A DNA stretch of 64,000 bases from Bacteroidetes bacterium 43-16 (GTDB taxonomy: Bacteria; Bacteroidota; Bacteroidia; Chitinophagales; Chitinophagaceae): contig MKTB01000010.1 in assembly GCA_001897525.1 (NCBI GenBank), forward strand, positions 152,794-216,793, in the 5' to 3' direction. Positions within the stretch are counted from its first letter, which is position 1, and the number at the start of each line of letters is the position of its first letter. Both the position numbers and the translations under genes were made by a program. Shown here in pieces: positions 26,323 through 36,107 of the stretch. The notes under the pieces are model-generated. The model saw only the letters and a list, made by a program, of their open reading frames with translations. It did no database searches and was not told the DNA's origin.

Positions 26323-27351
26323 ATGATACAGTTAAAAAATATTTCGAAAACTTTCCGGCAGAAAAATCATGCGCTTAAGGTCCTGGATGACATCAGCATA
26401 AATATTACAGAAGGTGCCATCACCGGGATCATAGGGTCTTCGGGCGCAGGAAAAAGTACTTTATTAAGAAGTATTAATTTACTGGAGCGGCCGGACAAAG
26501 GGGAAGTGTTCATCCGGGGCAAATGCCTGTCTGCTTTAAGCAATAAAGAGTTGGCGGGCGAGCGGAGGAAGATCGGCATGATCTTCCAGCATTTCAACCT
26601 ACTGCATTCCAGAACGGTGTTTGAGAATATAGCCTTGCCTATGGAGTTGGAAGGACAATCAAAAACGGAGATCAGAGAAAAAGTACAGGAGCTGCTTCAG
26701 CTTGTGGCCCTGGAAGACAAAAGGGATATTTATCCCAAACATCTTTCCGGCGGGCAAAAGCAAAGGGTATCTATTGCCCGGGCTTTAGCGAATGATCCTT
26801 ACCTCCTGCTCTGCGATGAGGCCACCAGCGCTTTGGACCCGTCCAGTACACAAAGTATCCTGAAGTTGCTGGCGGACATCAACCGGCAATCAGGGATTAC
26901 CATTGTATTGATCACGCATGAAATGCAGGTGCTAAAGTCGATTTGTACTGATGTGGCCTTGATACAGGCAGGAAAAATAGTGGCCCGGGGAGCACTGCAG
27001 ACCTTGTTGCAGGCAGAGCAGGAAACTTTATTTAAACAATTTATACATACAGATATCATGAATTTACCACCGGAATTAGCCAAAGGGCTGCAGGCGGAAT
27101 ATGCACAAGGCCTGCACCCCTTAATAGAAGTTGAGTTGAATGGATATGTACGCTTTGAAGAACTCATACGGGCGATGGACACTTATTCCCGGGTGCCTTA
27201 CAAGGTAATCAAAGCGGACATTGAATACCTGGGCAAGGCTAACTATGGCAAGCTGCTCTTATTGCTGCAGGGCTCAACAGAAGATGAGGCCAGAACAATC
27301 GCTTATTTCAAAACCAATAATATTAAAAACACGATCAAAGGATATGCCTGA
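26323..27351 (+). CDS. metN: Methionine ABC transporter ATP-binding protein
   Basis: ATPase of the D-/L-methionine importer. Walker A is GSSGAGKSTLL, the signature is LSGGQKQRVSIARAL and Walker B is LLLCDEATSALDP. The C-terminal segment (about 265-342; VELNGYVRFEELIRAM...) is the NIL regulatory domain of MetN, which binds methionine and inhibits transport. 342 aa is standard. Its last codons overlap the start of metI (ATG at 27344, stop at 27351), so the two are translationally coupled. Confidence 0.9.
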   Translation: MIQLKNISKTFRQKNHALKVLDDISINITEGAITGIIGSSGAGKSTLLRSINLLERPDKGEVFIRGKCLSALSNKELAGERRKIGMIFQHFNLLHSRTVFENIALPMELEGQSKTEIREKVQELLQLVALEDKRDIYPKHLSGGQKQRVSIARALANDPYLLLCDEATSALDPSSTQSILKLLADINRQSGITIVLITHEMQVLKSICTDVALIQAGKIVARGALQTLLQAEQETLFKQFIHTDIMNLPPELAKGLQAEYAQGLHPLIEVELNGYVRFEELIRAMDTYSRVPYKVIKADIEYLGKANYGKLLLLLQGSTEDEARTIAYFKTNNIKNTIKGYA

Positions 27352-28000
27352 CAGTTCTTTCCTGCCGCTTATTTTAAAGGGTTTATGGGAAACTATTTTT
27401 ATGAGCCTGGCTTCGGGAGCTTTGGGCTTTGCCATAGGCCTGCCGGCAGGTATCTTACTCTACCTTACCCGTAAGGGTCAATTGCTGGACAATGCTTTTT
27501 GCTATCGTACGGTCTCTGTGCTGGTGAATATATTCCGTTCTATTCCTTTTATTATCCTCATTGTATGGATGATTCCTTTCACGCGGATGCTCACGGGTAC
27601 TTCGATCGGGCTAAAAGCGGCACTGGTACCGCTGAGTATAGGTGCAGCGCCTTTTATAGCAAGGCTTACAGAGAATTCATTATCGGAGGTACCTGCCGGG
27701 CTTGTTGAAACGGGCAGGGCCGCAGGGGCAAGTATCCTGCAGATCATTATGAAAATACTGTTGCCGGAGGCGCTGCCTTCGCTGATCAATAATGCAAGCA
27801 TTACATTAATCACTTTAGTGGGCTACTCGGCCATGGGCGGTGCTGTAGGTGCCGGCGGACTGGGGCAGATAGGTTATCAATATGGCTATATAGGCTATGA
27901 TGCTTTCATTATGAACACGGTACTGCTCTTGCTCGTCGGACTGGTATTCCTGATCCAGTATACGGGCAACAGGCTTGCTAAAAAATTTGACCACAGATAA
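27344..28000 (+). CDS. metI: Methionine ABC transporter permease
   Basis: Membrane component of the MetNIQ importer: 218 aa, five transmembrane helices and the permease coupling loop VPAGLVETGRAAGASILQII. The start MPDSSFLPLILKGLWETIFM at 27344 overlaps metN by 8 bases. The longer frame from 27221 lies inside metN and is not used. Confidence 0.9.
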   Translation: MPDSSFLPLILKGLWETIFMSLASGALGFAIGLPAGILLYLTRKGQLLDNAFCYRTVSVLVNIFRSIPFIILIVWMIPFTRMLTGTSIGLKAALVPLSIGAAPFIARLTENSLSEVPAGLVETGRAAGASILQIIMKILLPEALPSLINNASITLITLVGYSAMGGAVGAGGLGQIGYQYGYIGYDAFIMNTVLLLLVGLVFLIQYTGNRLAKKFDHR

Positions 28001-28016
28001 AAAAAGATCGACAAGA

Positions 28017-28823
28017 ATGAAAAAATTAATCGTTCCAGGTATTGCTGCGCTCTTCTTATGGAGTGCTTGTGGCAACCCTGAAAATAAAAATGCGCATCAA
28101 CTGAAAGTAGGCGTGAGCAGCGGACCGGAATATGAACTGGCGCTTACTGCACAAAAGGTAGCGAAAGAACAGTTTGGCCTGGATGTGGAGCTCATTACTT
28201 TTACGGAATATGTGTTGCCCAATGAGGCGCTGAATAACGGGGACATAGACTTGAATGTGTTCCAGCATATACCTTACCTGGAAGCTCAATCAAAACAGAG
28301 AGGTTATCAACTTTCTGTAGTGGGCAATACCTTTGTGTATCCTATTGCCGCTTATTCCAGGAAAATCAGCCAGGCTGATGAGTTGAAAACCGGCAGCAGC
28401 ATTGCTATTCCTAATGACCCTACGAATGGAGGCCGGGCATTATTGTTATTGCAAAAGAACGGTCTCCTCACTTTAAAGGAAGGTACCGGTTTATTGCCTA
28501 AACTTACAGATATCATTGCTAACCCGAAACAATTGAATATTGTAGCAATAGAAGCGCCGCAATTGCCCAGGATATTGGATGATGCGCAGATCTCCATTGC
28601 TATTATCAATAATAATTTTGCGGCACAGGCCGGGCTGAGTAACTCAGCCCATGCCCTGTTCCGGGAAGATAGTAGCTCGCCTTACGTAAATGTGATTGTG
28701 GCTCAAACGGCCAAAAAGGAGGAAAAGGCGATACAGGAGTTTGTAAAGGCCTACCAGTCGGATGCAGTTGCTGCCAAAGCAACGCAACTTTTTAAAGGAG
28801 GTGCCATTAAGGGCTGGCAATAG
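28017..28823 (+). CDS. metQ: Methionine ABC transporter substrate-binding lipoprotein
   Basis: NlpA/MetQ family. Lipobox Cys after FLWSAC in the signal peptide (MKKLIVPGIAALFLWSAC). The body has the family blocks LKVGVSSGPEYELALTAQK, LNVFQHIPYLEAQ and IAIPNDPTNGGRALLLLQK. 268 aa. Starts 16 bases after metI. The substrate is probably methionine, though related sulfur amino acids are possible. Last gene of the operon, followed by a terminator at 28871. Confidence 0.9.
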   Translation: MKKLIVPGIAALFLWSACGNPENKNAHQLKVGVSSGPEYELALTAQKVAKEQFGLDVELITFTEYVLPNEALNNGDIDLNVFQHIPYLEAQSKQRGYQLSVVGNTFVYPIAAYSRKISQADELKTGSSIAIPNDPTNGGRALLLLQKNGLLTLKEGTGLLPKLTDIIANPKQLNIVAIEAPQLPRILDDAQISIAIINNNFAAQAGLSNSAHALFREDSSSPYVNVIVAQTAKKEEKAIQEFVKAYQSDAVAAKATQLFKGGAIKGWQ

Positions 28824-28870
28824 GCCATTCAATATCGTTTTTCATTAATTCTGGCAAGTATAAACAGAGA

Positions 28871-28893
28871 GGCTACCCTTCCGGGTGGCCTTT
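28871..28893 (+). terminator. Terminator of the sulfur operon
   Basis: GGCTACCC pairs with GGGTGGCC (one G-U) around a TTCC loop, followed by TTT. It is 47 bases after the metQ stop. Confidence 0.65.
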
Positions 28894-29010
28894 GCCATTT
28901 AAGGTAATCATTCCCGGCAGGCATTAAAGGTATATTTATCATTTACTTTTTATCAATTCATTTTCATTTGCTCTTTTCTTATATTTGTTATTCATTAAAT
29001 ATGCTTAAAG

Positions 29011-29514
29011 ATGGTCAAACAAGCACTACTCGGAGAATTTCTTCATGAAACTGAAAACACCAGGAAACTGCTGCAGGCAGTCCCGGATACAGCGCTGGAT
29101 TACCGGCCGCAGCCTTTCCTCTGGTCTATCGCAGAACTGGCTACACATATTGCCACGATCTATGCCTGGTATGACGGGGTTTTCAGTGTCGACGATTTTA
29201 ATTTTTCCAATTTTCATTACGAGCATCCTGATTCCGCTAAGATGGCTAATATCCTGGCTAAATTCGAAGAGAATTTTGCTCAAGCGAAGCAGGCTATAGA
29301 GGCATCAGAGGAAAGCACTTATATGAATGATTGGACGATGAAAAACGGGGATAAGCTGCTGATCGGCCCGATGCCTAAGATGCAGGCGATCCGTGGCTTT
29401 CTTTACAATCACTTGTATCATCACCGGGGAGAACTGGTAGCACATCTTCGTGCCAGCGGCAATAAGGTACCGGGCTTGTATGGCCCTACTTATGAGCAGT
29501 CCGCTAAAGGCTGA
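29011..29514 (+). CDS. DinB-like four-helix protein, copy 2
   Basis: 167 aa of the DinB superfamily. Three candidate metal ligands are visible: SIAELATHIATIY and NHLYHHRGEL. WSIAELATHIA is the characteristic second helix. Function cannot be assigned; members include metal-dependent thiol transferases. It is read alone, between the metQ terminator and a bidirectional terminator. Confidence 0.8.
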   Translation: MVKQALLGEFLHETENTRKLLQAVPDTALDYRPQPFLWSIAELATHIATIYAWYDGVFSVDDFNFSNFHYEHPDSAKMANILAKFEENFAQAKQAIEASEESTYMNDWTMKNGDKLLIGPMPKMQAIRGFLYNHLYHHRGELVAHLRASGNKVPGLYGPTYEQSAKG

Positions 29515-29536
29515 TAGAATCCTGCTTATAAAAAAT

Positions 29537-29583
29537 ACTATAATCAAAAACAGGAGCATAATGCTCCTGTTTTTGATTATAGT
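29537..29583. terminator. Bidirectional terminator with 23-base arms
   Basis: A perfect inverted repeat (23 bases each side of one central base), with G+C-rich core CAGGAGCAT/ATGCTCCTG and A- and T-runs outside. It separates the convergent DinB gene and T9SS protein gene. Confidence 0.85.
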
Positions 29584-29608
29584 ACCGGAATGTGTGCTTT
29601 ATTAAAAA

Positions 29609-32128
29609 CTAATGTTTCAGCAATTTGTAAGTGGACAGTTTCCCTTCATTGCTGGTGATCCCGATATAGTATACACCAGGCTCAAGCTGTTTGACATCAA
29701 GAGTATTGCCTGTATTGATCGCTTTTTGGCTGATCAGAGTCCTGCCCATCACATCATAAAGTGTGATGGTCTCATTGCCCTGCAAGCCGGAAAGGTTTAC
29801 CTTTTCTTTCGCCGGGTTAGGATGAATGGTGATAGCATTTATTGTTTCATATCTTAATATACGCACGGGGCTATATTCTGCCAGGCCATCAAGGTCTGTT
29901 TGCTTAAGCCGGTAATAGTTGGCCCCGTTGATTGGTGCTGCATCTATATACTCATAGTTCAGTCCCTGGCTGCTATTACCTGCGTATGCTTTAGTGGGTA
30001 CAAAACCTATTTTGTTCCAGGATTTGCCATCGGTGCTACGTTCAATATCAAAGCCTTTATTATGTTGCTCTGAGCTCGTCATCCATTTTAAATGGCTCAA
30101 CCCGTTTAGTGGTATCGCATTAAAGGCTGATAGTCTTACAGGCAAGGCACAGGTAACAAAATAGGAAACTTCAGCATTGCTCATACAGCCACCCATTGGG
30201 CTGGTGATCGACCATTTGAAGCGGTACTCTCCTATTGCGTTCAGGTTTGTGGCAGTGGTAGAGAAGCTGTTAGGGGCGGTGATCACAGGACTGGTGGCCG
30301 GCGGTGCCGATACGAGCTGCCAGGTTCCTGTTCCGGCTCCCGGGTTATTGCCTAAAAGGTTTACGGTCTGGCTGCAAACACCGGTCTGATCTGATCCTGC
30401 ATTAGCATTCACGGGGTTTTCTACATGGATGGTAAAGGTGTCTACATAAGAGGTTCCGGAACAGGCGTATTCTGCAGCGAAAAACGGGCCTACGCTGCTT
30501 GTATAATTTGCCAATGTGATGCGAAAAACATAATCTCCGGTCCTATTCAGGTTGCTGATCTGGGTGCTGGTGCTGCTGATATTGCGCAGGTTGGCCGAGG
30601 TATAAGTAGGGTTAGCGGCACCAGAGGGCATTGATATAACGCTGAAAGTATAATTGGGATCATAGTCTTGTAAATAACTGCTATTAACTACCCCTTTATA
30701 CACAGCCGGCAAAGGTATAGTGGCCGATATAGCACCAGTGCCCGGGTAGCATACACTTTGATCAGGGACTACAACATTGGCCCGGTTTCCATCAGATATA
30801 TGGATATAATAGGATTGGTTTCTGGTACAAGAACCATTTGAGGTGATCACCGTGAATTTATAGGTACCTACCCGCCAGCCACCGGAGGGAGGGGTGACGG
30901 TAGCTACCCTGTCATAGGTACCTGCTCCTGCCACTGAAACAGTAGGAGCACCACCCGGAGGTTGTATTCCGGAAGGTGTTACGGTAGTGATCACGGTTGG
31001 CGGATCTGCAGGATTAATGGTAAAATAAAAATTTTCCGGTGTTGTAGTACCTGCCATACTGCTGCAATGTAATTCACCACCACTATTTCCACCATCATAA
31101 ATTTGCCATTGTTCCGGCTGGGAAGCAAGGGTAAAACTCACCGGTTCGGGGGTAGTGCCGGAATAGGTGAACGTGATCAGTGGTGTGGTGTAGGTACCGC
31201 AACTGTTGGTTATCGTCAGGCTAAAGGTATAGGTACCATCAACATTCATCCCGTTAAAGTATATTCTTCTTGATTCAATATAATCAAAGCTCATACTGGC
31301 ACCGGAAGGCTGGCTGTTAACATTCAGTATAACGTTGGTACCTGATGCGGGTGTACCTGCAGATCCGGCATAGCTGGTAGAAAAAGCAGGAGATGTAGAC
31401 TGGTTATCGATCCAGCCTCTTGTATCGCCGCTAGTACGGCATTTTGTCCAGTTGGTGACAACTACTATCTGTGGATTAGGTACAAACCTTACAATGGTAG
31501 TATCTTCATAGCTACAGTTGCCGTCCAGCGATGTGATTTTTAAAATGGCATAGTAAGCCGGGTCAATCTCATGATTGGATTTATTGATCAGGGAGAAGGT
31601 GGGATTAGCGACCGTAGTGCTGCTAAACTGGGAATTGGTAGACACCTGGGTATTAAAACGTGCCAGGTTGAAAATATTGACTGATCTCCATTGCCCGGTG
31701 AATCCTGCAGGTATTACGCCAGCCAGTGGCGTAGTGCCTGTGGTAGCGCAAATGGTCGTAATATCAGTACCGGCAGTAAAACTCGCCGGCCTGGGATGGG
31801 CCGTAATCGTTACCTGCGAAGTGGCGGTACCAGTTCCGCAAGGATGGCTGAGCTGGAACAGGTAATTTCCATCTACAGTCATACCGGTAACATTGGTGGT
31901 CAAAGCATTTGGCGTAGCTATAACAGGCGTAGCAGGCCCTGATATAAAGGTCCATAAAGGAGTACCTGTGGTATTACCGGCTACTCCACCAGACAAAGTA
32001 GCTGCAGACCCGCATATAATACTGTTACCACCGGCATTTACCGTACAGTCCTGAGCGTAATTTTTTAAATACCCGCAACAGAGAAGGGGTATAAGAATAA
32101 TAAGTTTAAAAATGTTTCTTTTGATCAT
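29609..32128 (-). CDS. Secreted multi-domain protein with type IX sorting domain
   Basis: Signal peptide (MIKRNIFKLIILIPLLCCG... ending NYAQ; another ATG lies at 32140). About 600 residues of PKD/Ig-like beta repeats follow, including a Cys-containing unit NAGSDQTGVCSQTVNLLGN and CTVNAGGNSIICGSAATLSGG near the N-terminus. Next is a short fibronectin-like segment (LKWMTSSEQHNKGFDIERS, YRLKQTDLDG). The C-terminus is a T9SS type A signal (IHPNPAKEKVNLSGL ... GVYYIGITS ... STYKLLKH), so the mature protein should reach the cell surface or medium. No catalytic motif; an adhesin-like role is possible. Confidence 0.85.
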   Translation of the reverse strand: MIKRNIFKLIILIPLLCCGYLKNYAQDCTVNAGGNSIICGSAATLSGGVAGNTTGTPLWTFISGPATPVIATPNALTTNVTGMTVDGNYLFQLSHPCGTGTATSQVTITAHPRPASFTAGTDITTICATTGTTPLAGVIPAGFTGQWRSVNIFNLARFNTQVSTNSQFSSTTVANPTFSLINKSNHEIDPAYYAILKITSLDGNCSYEDTTIVRFVPNPQIVVVTNWTKCRTSGDTRGWIDNQSTSPAFSTSYAGSAGTPASGTNVILNVNSQPSGASMSFDYIESRRIYFNGMNVDGTYTFSLTITNSCGTYTTPLITFTYSGTTPEPVSFTLASQPEQWQIYDGGNSGGELHCSSMAGTTTPENFYFTINPADPPTVITTVTPSGIQPPGGAPTVSVAGAGTYDRVATVTPPSGGWRVGTYKFTVITSNGSCTRNQSYYIHISDGNRANVVVPDQSVCYPGTGAISATIPLPAVYKGVVNSSYLQDYDPNYTFSVISMPSGAANPTYTSANLRNISSTSTQISNLNRTGDYVFRITLANYTSSVGPFFAAEYACSGTSYVDTFTIHVENPVNANAGSDQTGVCSQTVNLLGNNPGAGTGTWQLVSAPPATSPVITAPNSFSTTATNLNAIGEYRFKWSITSPMGGCMSNAEVSYFVTCALPVRLSAFNAIPLNGLSHLKWMTSSEQHNKGFDIERSTDGKSWNKIGFVPTKAYAGNSSQGLNYEYIDAAPINGANYYRLKQTDLDGLAEYSPVRILRYETINAITIHPNPAKEKVNLSGLQGNETITLYDVMGRTLISQKAINTGNTLDVKQLEPGVYYIGITSNEGKLSTYKLLKH

Positions 32129-32140
32129 ACTTGTGTGCAT

Positions 32141-32676
32141 TATTTAATTATCTATATCATATAAAATTCAAAGTAAATACTATACTTATTTAAAAAATAA
32201 TTCATTGAAAGTACTTGAGTACATACATAGTATTTGTTCAATCCTGTTATCCGCTGTTCCCGGACAACATTTTTTCAATCTTATCCATCAAAATATTTGT
32301 AGCTCCAAAACCATCATTAAGGTGCAAGCCTGTTATAATGCCTGACCTGTTAATGATTAAAGACCATAATTCCTTGAGACTGAATATGGCCAAGGATATA
32401 TTAATGATGTATTGTAAATACTCAATGCATTATGTGTAGTAGTAAGGAAGAGGTCAAAAGGAGGTCAAGATTATAGTAGCCGGTAGTAAGGAACAGGTTA
32501 TGTCTTAGCTGGAAAACAGCGCATTGTATTTGCGTTATTTTCGGCAGCAATATTAGCGACATTTTTGAAAAGTGCTAAAAAAAATTCAGGAGACGATGTC
32601 CTATTGAAACACCGGCAGGAGGTAAGAATGATAAAAGAAAATGGATATCAATACATTATGATTCAGTATAAAGGAA
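32141..32676. other. Long intergenic region with a possible gene remnant
   Basis: About 535 bases between a T9SS gene and the SPASM gene. A minus-strand frame at about 32263-32445 is open for about 60 codons and reads naturally (GLHLNDGFGATNILMDKIEK). It has no ATG at its start and a stop on either side, so it may be a relic. On the plus strand, TAGTAAGGAA followed by an AGGT occurs twice (near 32439 and 32485). No promoter was found. Confidence 0.35.
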
Positions 32677-33780
32677 TCATAATATTATGTTATTCATCTT
32701 GTAGTATTCAAAGACAGCTTGTTTCAGCGGACTATCACTCCAGGCTTGCCAGGTACAGGCATAGGGATCATAGCCACATTTAAGGGGTGCAGCATAGCTA
32801 TCTTGCGGATCATCCAGGTAAGCCCTGCAATCGGTGCATACATGGCGAAATTCACAATCTTTACATTTAGTGATTTCTGCTTTCTTAATGTTCCAGTATT
32901 GCTGAAAGCCTGGCATATCCATAGCTTCTTCCAAGGTGGTATCTTTGATGTTACCGAAGCTTTCTTTCATGGAGGGGCAGTTTTTGATATTGCCTGCTGT
33001 GTCTATGGCTACTTTACGGTTCAGGCAGCTATTGTGGGCAAGGGATTCGGTATAGGTAGGTATATTTATACTGAAGAGTTCCTGAGCGATCAGGCCACAA
33101 TGCACTTCAGAATTAATGAGGGCTTGTGATTTAAACATCATCCCGGTTCCATCATCTCCTGGTGACAGGCACTCGTCTTTATCCGCTCCAGTAATTGTCA
33201 GGCAACTGATCTTCCTATGCTCTTTAACAAGCAGCAGTAGCTTAGCATAAAATTCATGATCAGCGGGGTCAAAAGGCAAAAGAATATCTAAAGCTTTAAT
33301 GCCGGAGGCGGAAACCAGCTCCAGTATTTTTTGCAGCTCATCAAAAGGAACAGGGTTATAGCAACGAAGCTGGATAAAGTGACAACCCAGCCATGCCAAT
33401 TGTTCCAATACAGCTTCACTTAAATATTCAAACCTGGAATCGGTATCCAGTATTGCATTGGATAGCTGCGCCGGGAATAGAAATTCTTCAGGGAGTTGAG
33501 GAAACAGGCTTAATTCTTCTTCGCTGCAGTAGTAGCCTAATTCATGTTCAATAATAAAGGATAGATAGTCTTCAAAAATAGCCCGGCTCCCTTCTTCCAG
33601 TTCTTTTTGGATAAGGGGGATAGAACATACTCCGTTTTCATCAAAGATGGCTGCCAGGGAAAGCGGAATGGTATAGATCCTGTTTCTTTGAAGATCGCAG
33701 ATGCTGGCCCTGGCATATCCTTTTACTATTTTGCAATTACTGAATAAGCGAAGACAGCTATTTACCTCTTTATTCATCAC
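32677..33780 (-). CDS. Grasp-with-spasm system SPASM-domain peptide maturase
   Basis: 367 aa. The C-terminus carries a Cys-rich SPASM domain (CLNRKVAIDTAGNIKNCPSM, then CKDCEFRHVCTDCR and LKCGYDPYACTW). The N-terminal region is the related TIM-barrel-like part, but no CxxxCxxC radical SAM motif is visible in it, so it may not form the usual cluster. The family (grasp-with-spasm) modifies a short precursor together with an ATP-grasp enzyme. Its start at 33780 overlaps the end of the 73-aa gene, indicating coupling. Confidence 0.8.
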   Translation of the reverse strand: MMNKEVNSCLRLFSNCKIVKGYARASICDLQRNRIYTIPLSLAAIFDENGVCSIPLIQKELEEGSRAIFEDYLSFIIEHELGYYCSEEELSLFPQLPEEFLFPAQLSNAILDTDSRFEYLSEAVLEQLAWLGCHFIQLRCYNPVPFDELQKILELVSASGIKALDILLPFDPADHEFYAKLLLLVKEHRKISCLTITGADKDECLSPGDDGTGMMFKSQALINSEVHCGLIAQELFSINIPTYTESLAHNSCLNRKVAIDTAGNIKNCPSMKESFGNIKDTTLEEAMDMPGFQQYWNIKKAEITKCKDCEFRHVCTDCRAYLDDPQDSYAAPLKCGYDPYACTWQAWSDSPLKQAVFEYYKMNNIIL

Positions 33781-33998
33781 AGGAGTACCATTTTTGAATA
33801 GGGTTTGTAAAAAGGCATTGTCCGGAATACTTCGGCTCCATGTTGCTTTAGTTTAATTTTGGAGGAAATGATTGCAGTGTGGCCAGATTGATCTATTGGC
33901 TCAATATGCCAAAAGTGAGCTGTAATCGGCAATTGGTCTCGCTGTTGCATTAACCATTCCTCAAATTCAGTTGTTGTTTTTGGGATATCGTTTTTCAT
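33777..33998 (-). CDS. Small protein between the two maturases
   Basis: 73 residues, soluble, no signal peptide: MKNDIPKTTTEFEEWLMQQR ... FYKPYSKMVLL. It overlaps the SPASM gene start by 4 bases and begins 11 bases after the ATP-grasp stop. A tight operonic position suggests it takes part in precursor recognition or acts as a chaperone. No family recognised. Confidence 0.6.
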   Translation of the reverse strand: MKNDIPKTTTEFEEWLMQQRDQLPITAHFWHIEPIDQSGHTAIISSKIKLKQHGAEVFRTMPFYKPYSKMVLL

Positions 33999-34009
33999 TT
34001 GTCAGAGAT

Positions 34010-34957
34010 TTAAGTAAGCAAAAACTGTGCGATTGCTCTTTCTATATCATAATTGCAATTCCTTGCCAGCCACTGGAACTGGCCGATGGGGTTTAGTTCC
34101 AAAAACACGAATCGCTGGTCTGGCGTGTAGATCATATCAATGGAACCGCAGTTAATGGCAATGCTATTCATAAAAGCATGTAGCTGCTGTTCTACATTTC
34201 CAGGGAGTTTAAACGGAACACATCGGTTAGGGTTTTCTTTGTCATAGTTCCTGTAGTCTGTTTGTGTCTTTGGATTATCCTGGGAAAATATTGCCATGCT
34301 ATAGCATATGCCTTTGAGATAGAATATGCGTAGCTCTACCCTCTTCTCAATATATTGCTGAATAAAGAGGAATCCATATGTTGAGGTATTGTTTTGCAAT
34401 CGCTCTTTAATTGCTTTCCCACTTAATTTAAGGGGCATAAGCCCGATCAAAAACAGGGCACCTGCTCTTTCAATATGAATGGGATCCAGTGCCACATCTT
34501 TTATGATATAATCCTGCTGATCTCTAAGAAAGCTGTGAATGGCAGCAAGCTCATTACTAACCAATGTATCGGGCACTTCGAGGCCCTTAGCTATTGCCCT
34601 GCGCAGGTTAATGAGCTTATTGGTATCATTGTCTTTTGCTGCATTTATGGCCCTTAAAGGGTCAAAGAGTGTGTCCAGGTAAGCTTCATAAATGAATGCA
34701 TTTTCGGTTTCGTAAGTTTTACGGATTAAGTCCAGTTCCCTGCATCCACTTTGCATTTTTATCTCTGGCTTAAATACCTGGCCCCTTCTATACCAGGATT
34801 TAGAAGGGGCAGCAGTTCCTTTTGCTATATGGATAGAAAATTGCTCTGGGATATGGTAATCATTAAAGCGATTGATCTTCTGCTTGGGTGATAAAAAACA
34901 GACCTAGTCGATCACATCATTTGTGCTCGCATCGCTGGCAGCAGTGTATATATTCAT
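34010..34957 (-). pseudogene. Grasp-with-spasm ATP-grasp peptide maturase, interrupted by a TAG at codon 18
   Basis: ATP-grasp ligase that, in this family, joins side chains of a precursor peptide. The frame starting at 34957 (MNIYTAASDASTNDVID) is stopped by TAG at 34904-34906 and continues VCFLSPKQKINRFNDY ... SKSWYRRGQVFK into the open frame from 34756. With TAG read as an amino acid (TGG, Trp, would need one change) the product is 315 aa, normal for the family. Conserved parts are DYIIKDVALDP, EKRVELRIFYLKG and VFLELNPIGQFQW, the last containing the metal-binding ELNP. No ATG exists between the stop and 34756, so the 248-aa fragment would lack the N-terminal domain. Confidence 0.8.
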
Positions 34958-35060
34958 GTGAACAGGTTTTCTATAAACTGAGCTTAAATAGTTGTTACCC
35001 TGCGGCGGTATTATTGTTCTTAACAGAGGACAGCAGGTAGATTAAATGTTATGATCAAGC

Positions 35061-36041
35061 TTACCAGGCAGGTGCTTTATAGGTTTCTGTTGTCAGTTTA
35101 AAATAAATATTATTCCAAGTGGCATCATCACCATAGAGTAAGCGTAACTTTTCATGCAATATTTCTGTCTTTAATTGCATGGCTATTTTCTTTTCGTAAT
35201 CTTCCAGGGGTTCCAGGTAGATCTTTTTACGATTTTCATCAATTACTTTTCGCTCCTTGTCTGTCCACACTCTACCGGGATTATAGAAAATTCCATACTT
35301 AGCATTATTATCTACTGAAATTAAAGAAGCATACACTGCAGGATCATAGTTGCCCAACATTACATTCGCCAATAATATACTATCTAAAATTGAGGGAGTG
35401 CCATGAGCATGCCAACGCACAAGCCATAGTACAGAATTGTCATTGCCGGGATTGCCATACCACATACCGGTTTCTACATCGGTAAATTCTTCGTTGATAA
35501 GTAATGTGTAGAGAGATTTTAATACAGCTGCATCTGTCTTTGCCATCTTTTCATAGTCCGGGTTTTCCTCTCCTCTTAGTGACTGGTCTTCCTGATACAA
35601 AGAATCCAGTTGCCGCCCAATAGCACTTAACTTAAAGTCCTGTTTTACTTTCTCTGAAATTTCATTTAACCCATTGGCGGTGCATGCCAAAAAACCGGAA
35701 TTCTCTATCAATTTTTTGGGGATATAATAACCCAAATGAGCTAACTTTTCCAGATAGCGCCTCCCATTTTGACAATCCCGGATAAGCGCAGTAGCACAAT
35801 AAGCATTATGCAGGTCCTTGGCATTGGGTCTTTTATTCCTAAATGCAGCTTCGTAATATATGATTGCCTGTTTGAAGTTGCTGTCTACAATAGCCAGTTC
35901 GGCCTTATTGGTAAACATATAGTAGTTCCTGACAGCATCAGTATTTGATGCTGGCGCTCTTTTGGCATATAAACTTATTGAGCAGTTTACCTGAGCTATA
36001 ATAAGGAACAAGGTAAATGTATAAAGAGTTGATCTTTTCAA
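35061..36041 (-). CDS. Exported helical-repeat protein of the maturation cluster
   Basis: 326 aa with an N-terminal signal or anchor segment (MKRSTLYTFTLFLIIAQVNC; the Cys could be a lipobox residue). It is followed by TPR-like helices (AVRNYYMFTNKAELAIVDSN, YYEAAFRNKRPNAKDLHNAY). The middle, with NSVLWLVRWHAHGTPSIL, resembles proteins found next to grasp-with-spasm genes in other Bacteroidota. Function unknown; it may act in export or recognition of the product. It sits between the precursor and the ATP-grasp gene. Confidence 0.65.
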   Translation of the reverse strand: MKRSTLYTFTLFLIIAQVNCSISLYAKRAPASNTDAVRNYYMFTNKAELAIVDSNFKQAIIYYEAAFRNKRPNAKDLHNAYCATALIRDCQNGRRYLEKLAHLGYYIPKKLIENSGFLACTANGLNEISEKVKQDFKLSAIGRQLDSLYQEDQSLRGEENPDYEKMAKTDAAVLKSLYTLLINEEFTDVETGMWYGNPGNDNSVLWLVRWHAHGTPSILDSILLANVMLGNYDPAVYASLISVDNNAKYGIFYNPGRVWTDKERKVIDENRKKIYLEPLEDYEKKIAMQLKTEILHEKLRLLYGDDATWNNIYFKLTTETYKAPAW

Positions 36042-36107
36042 TTTATCAGGATTTAGTATTGATGAATGAGCTCAGGTGGGGACCTAAACCTCACCTGAGC
36101 TATTTAG

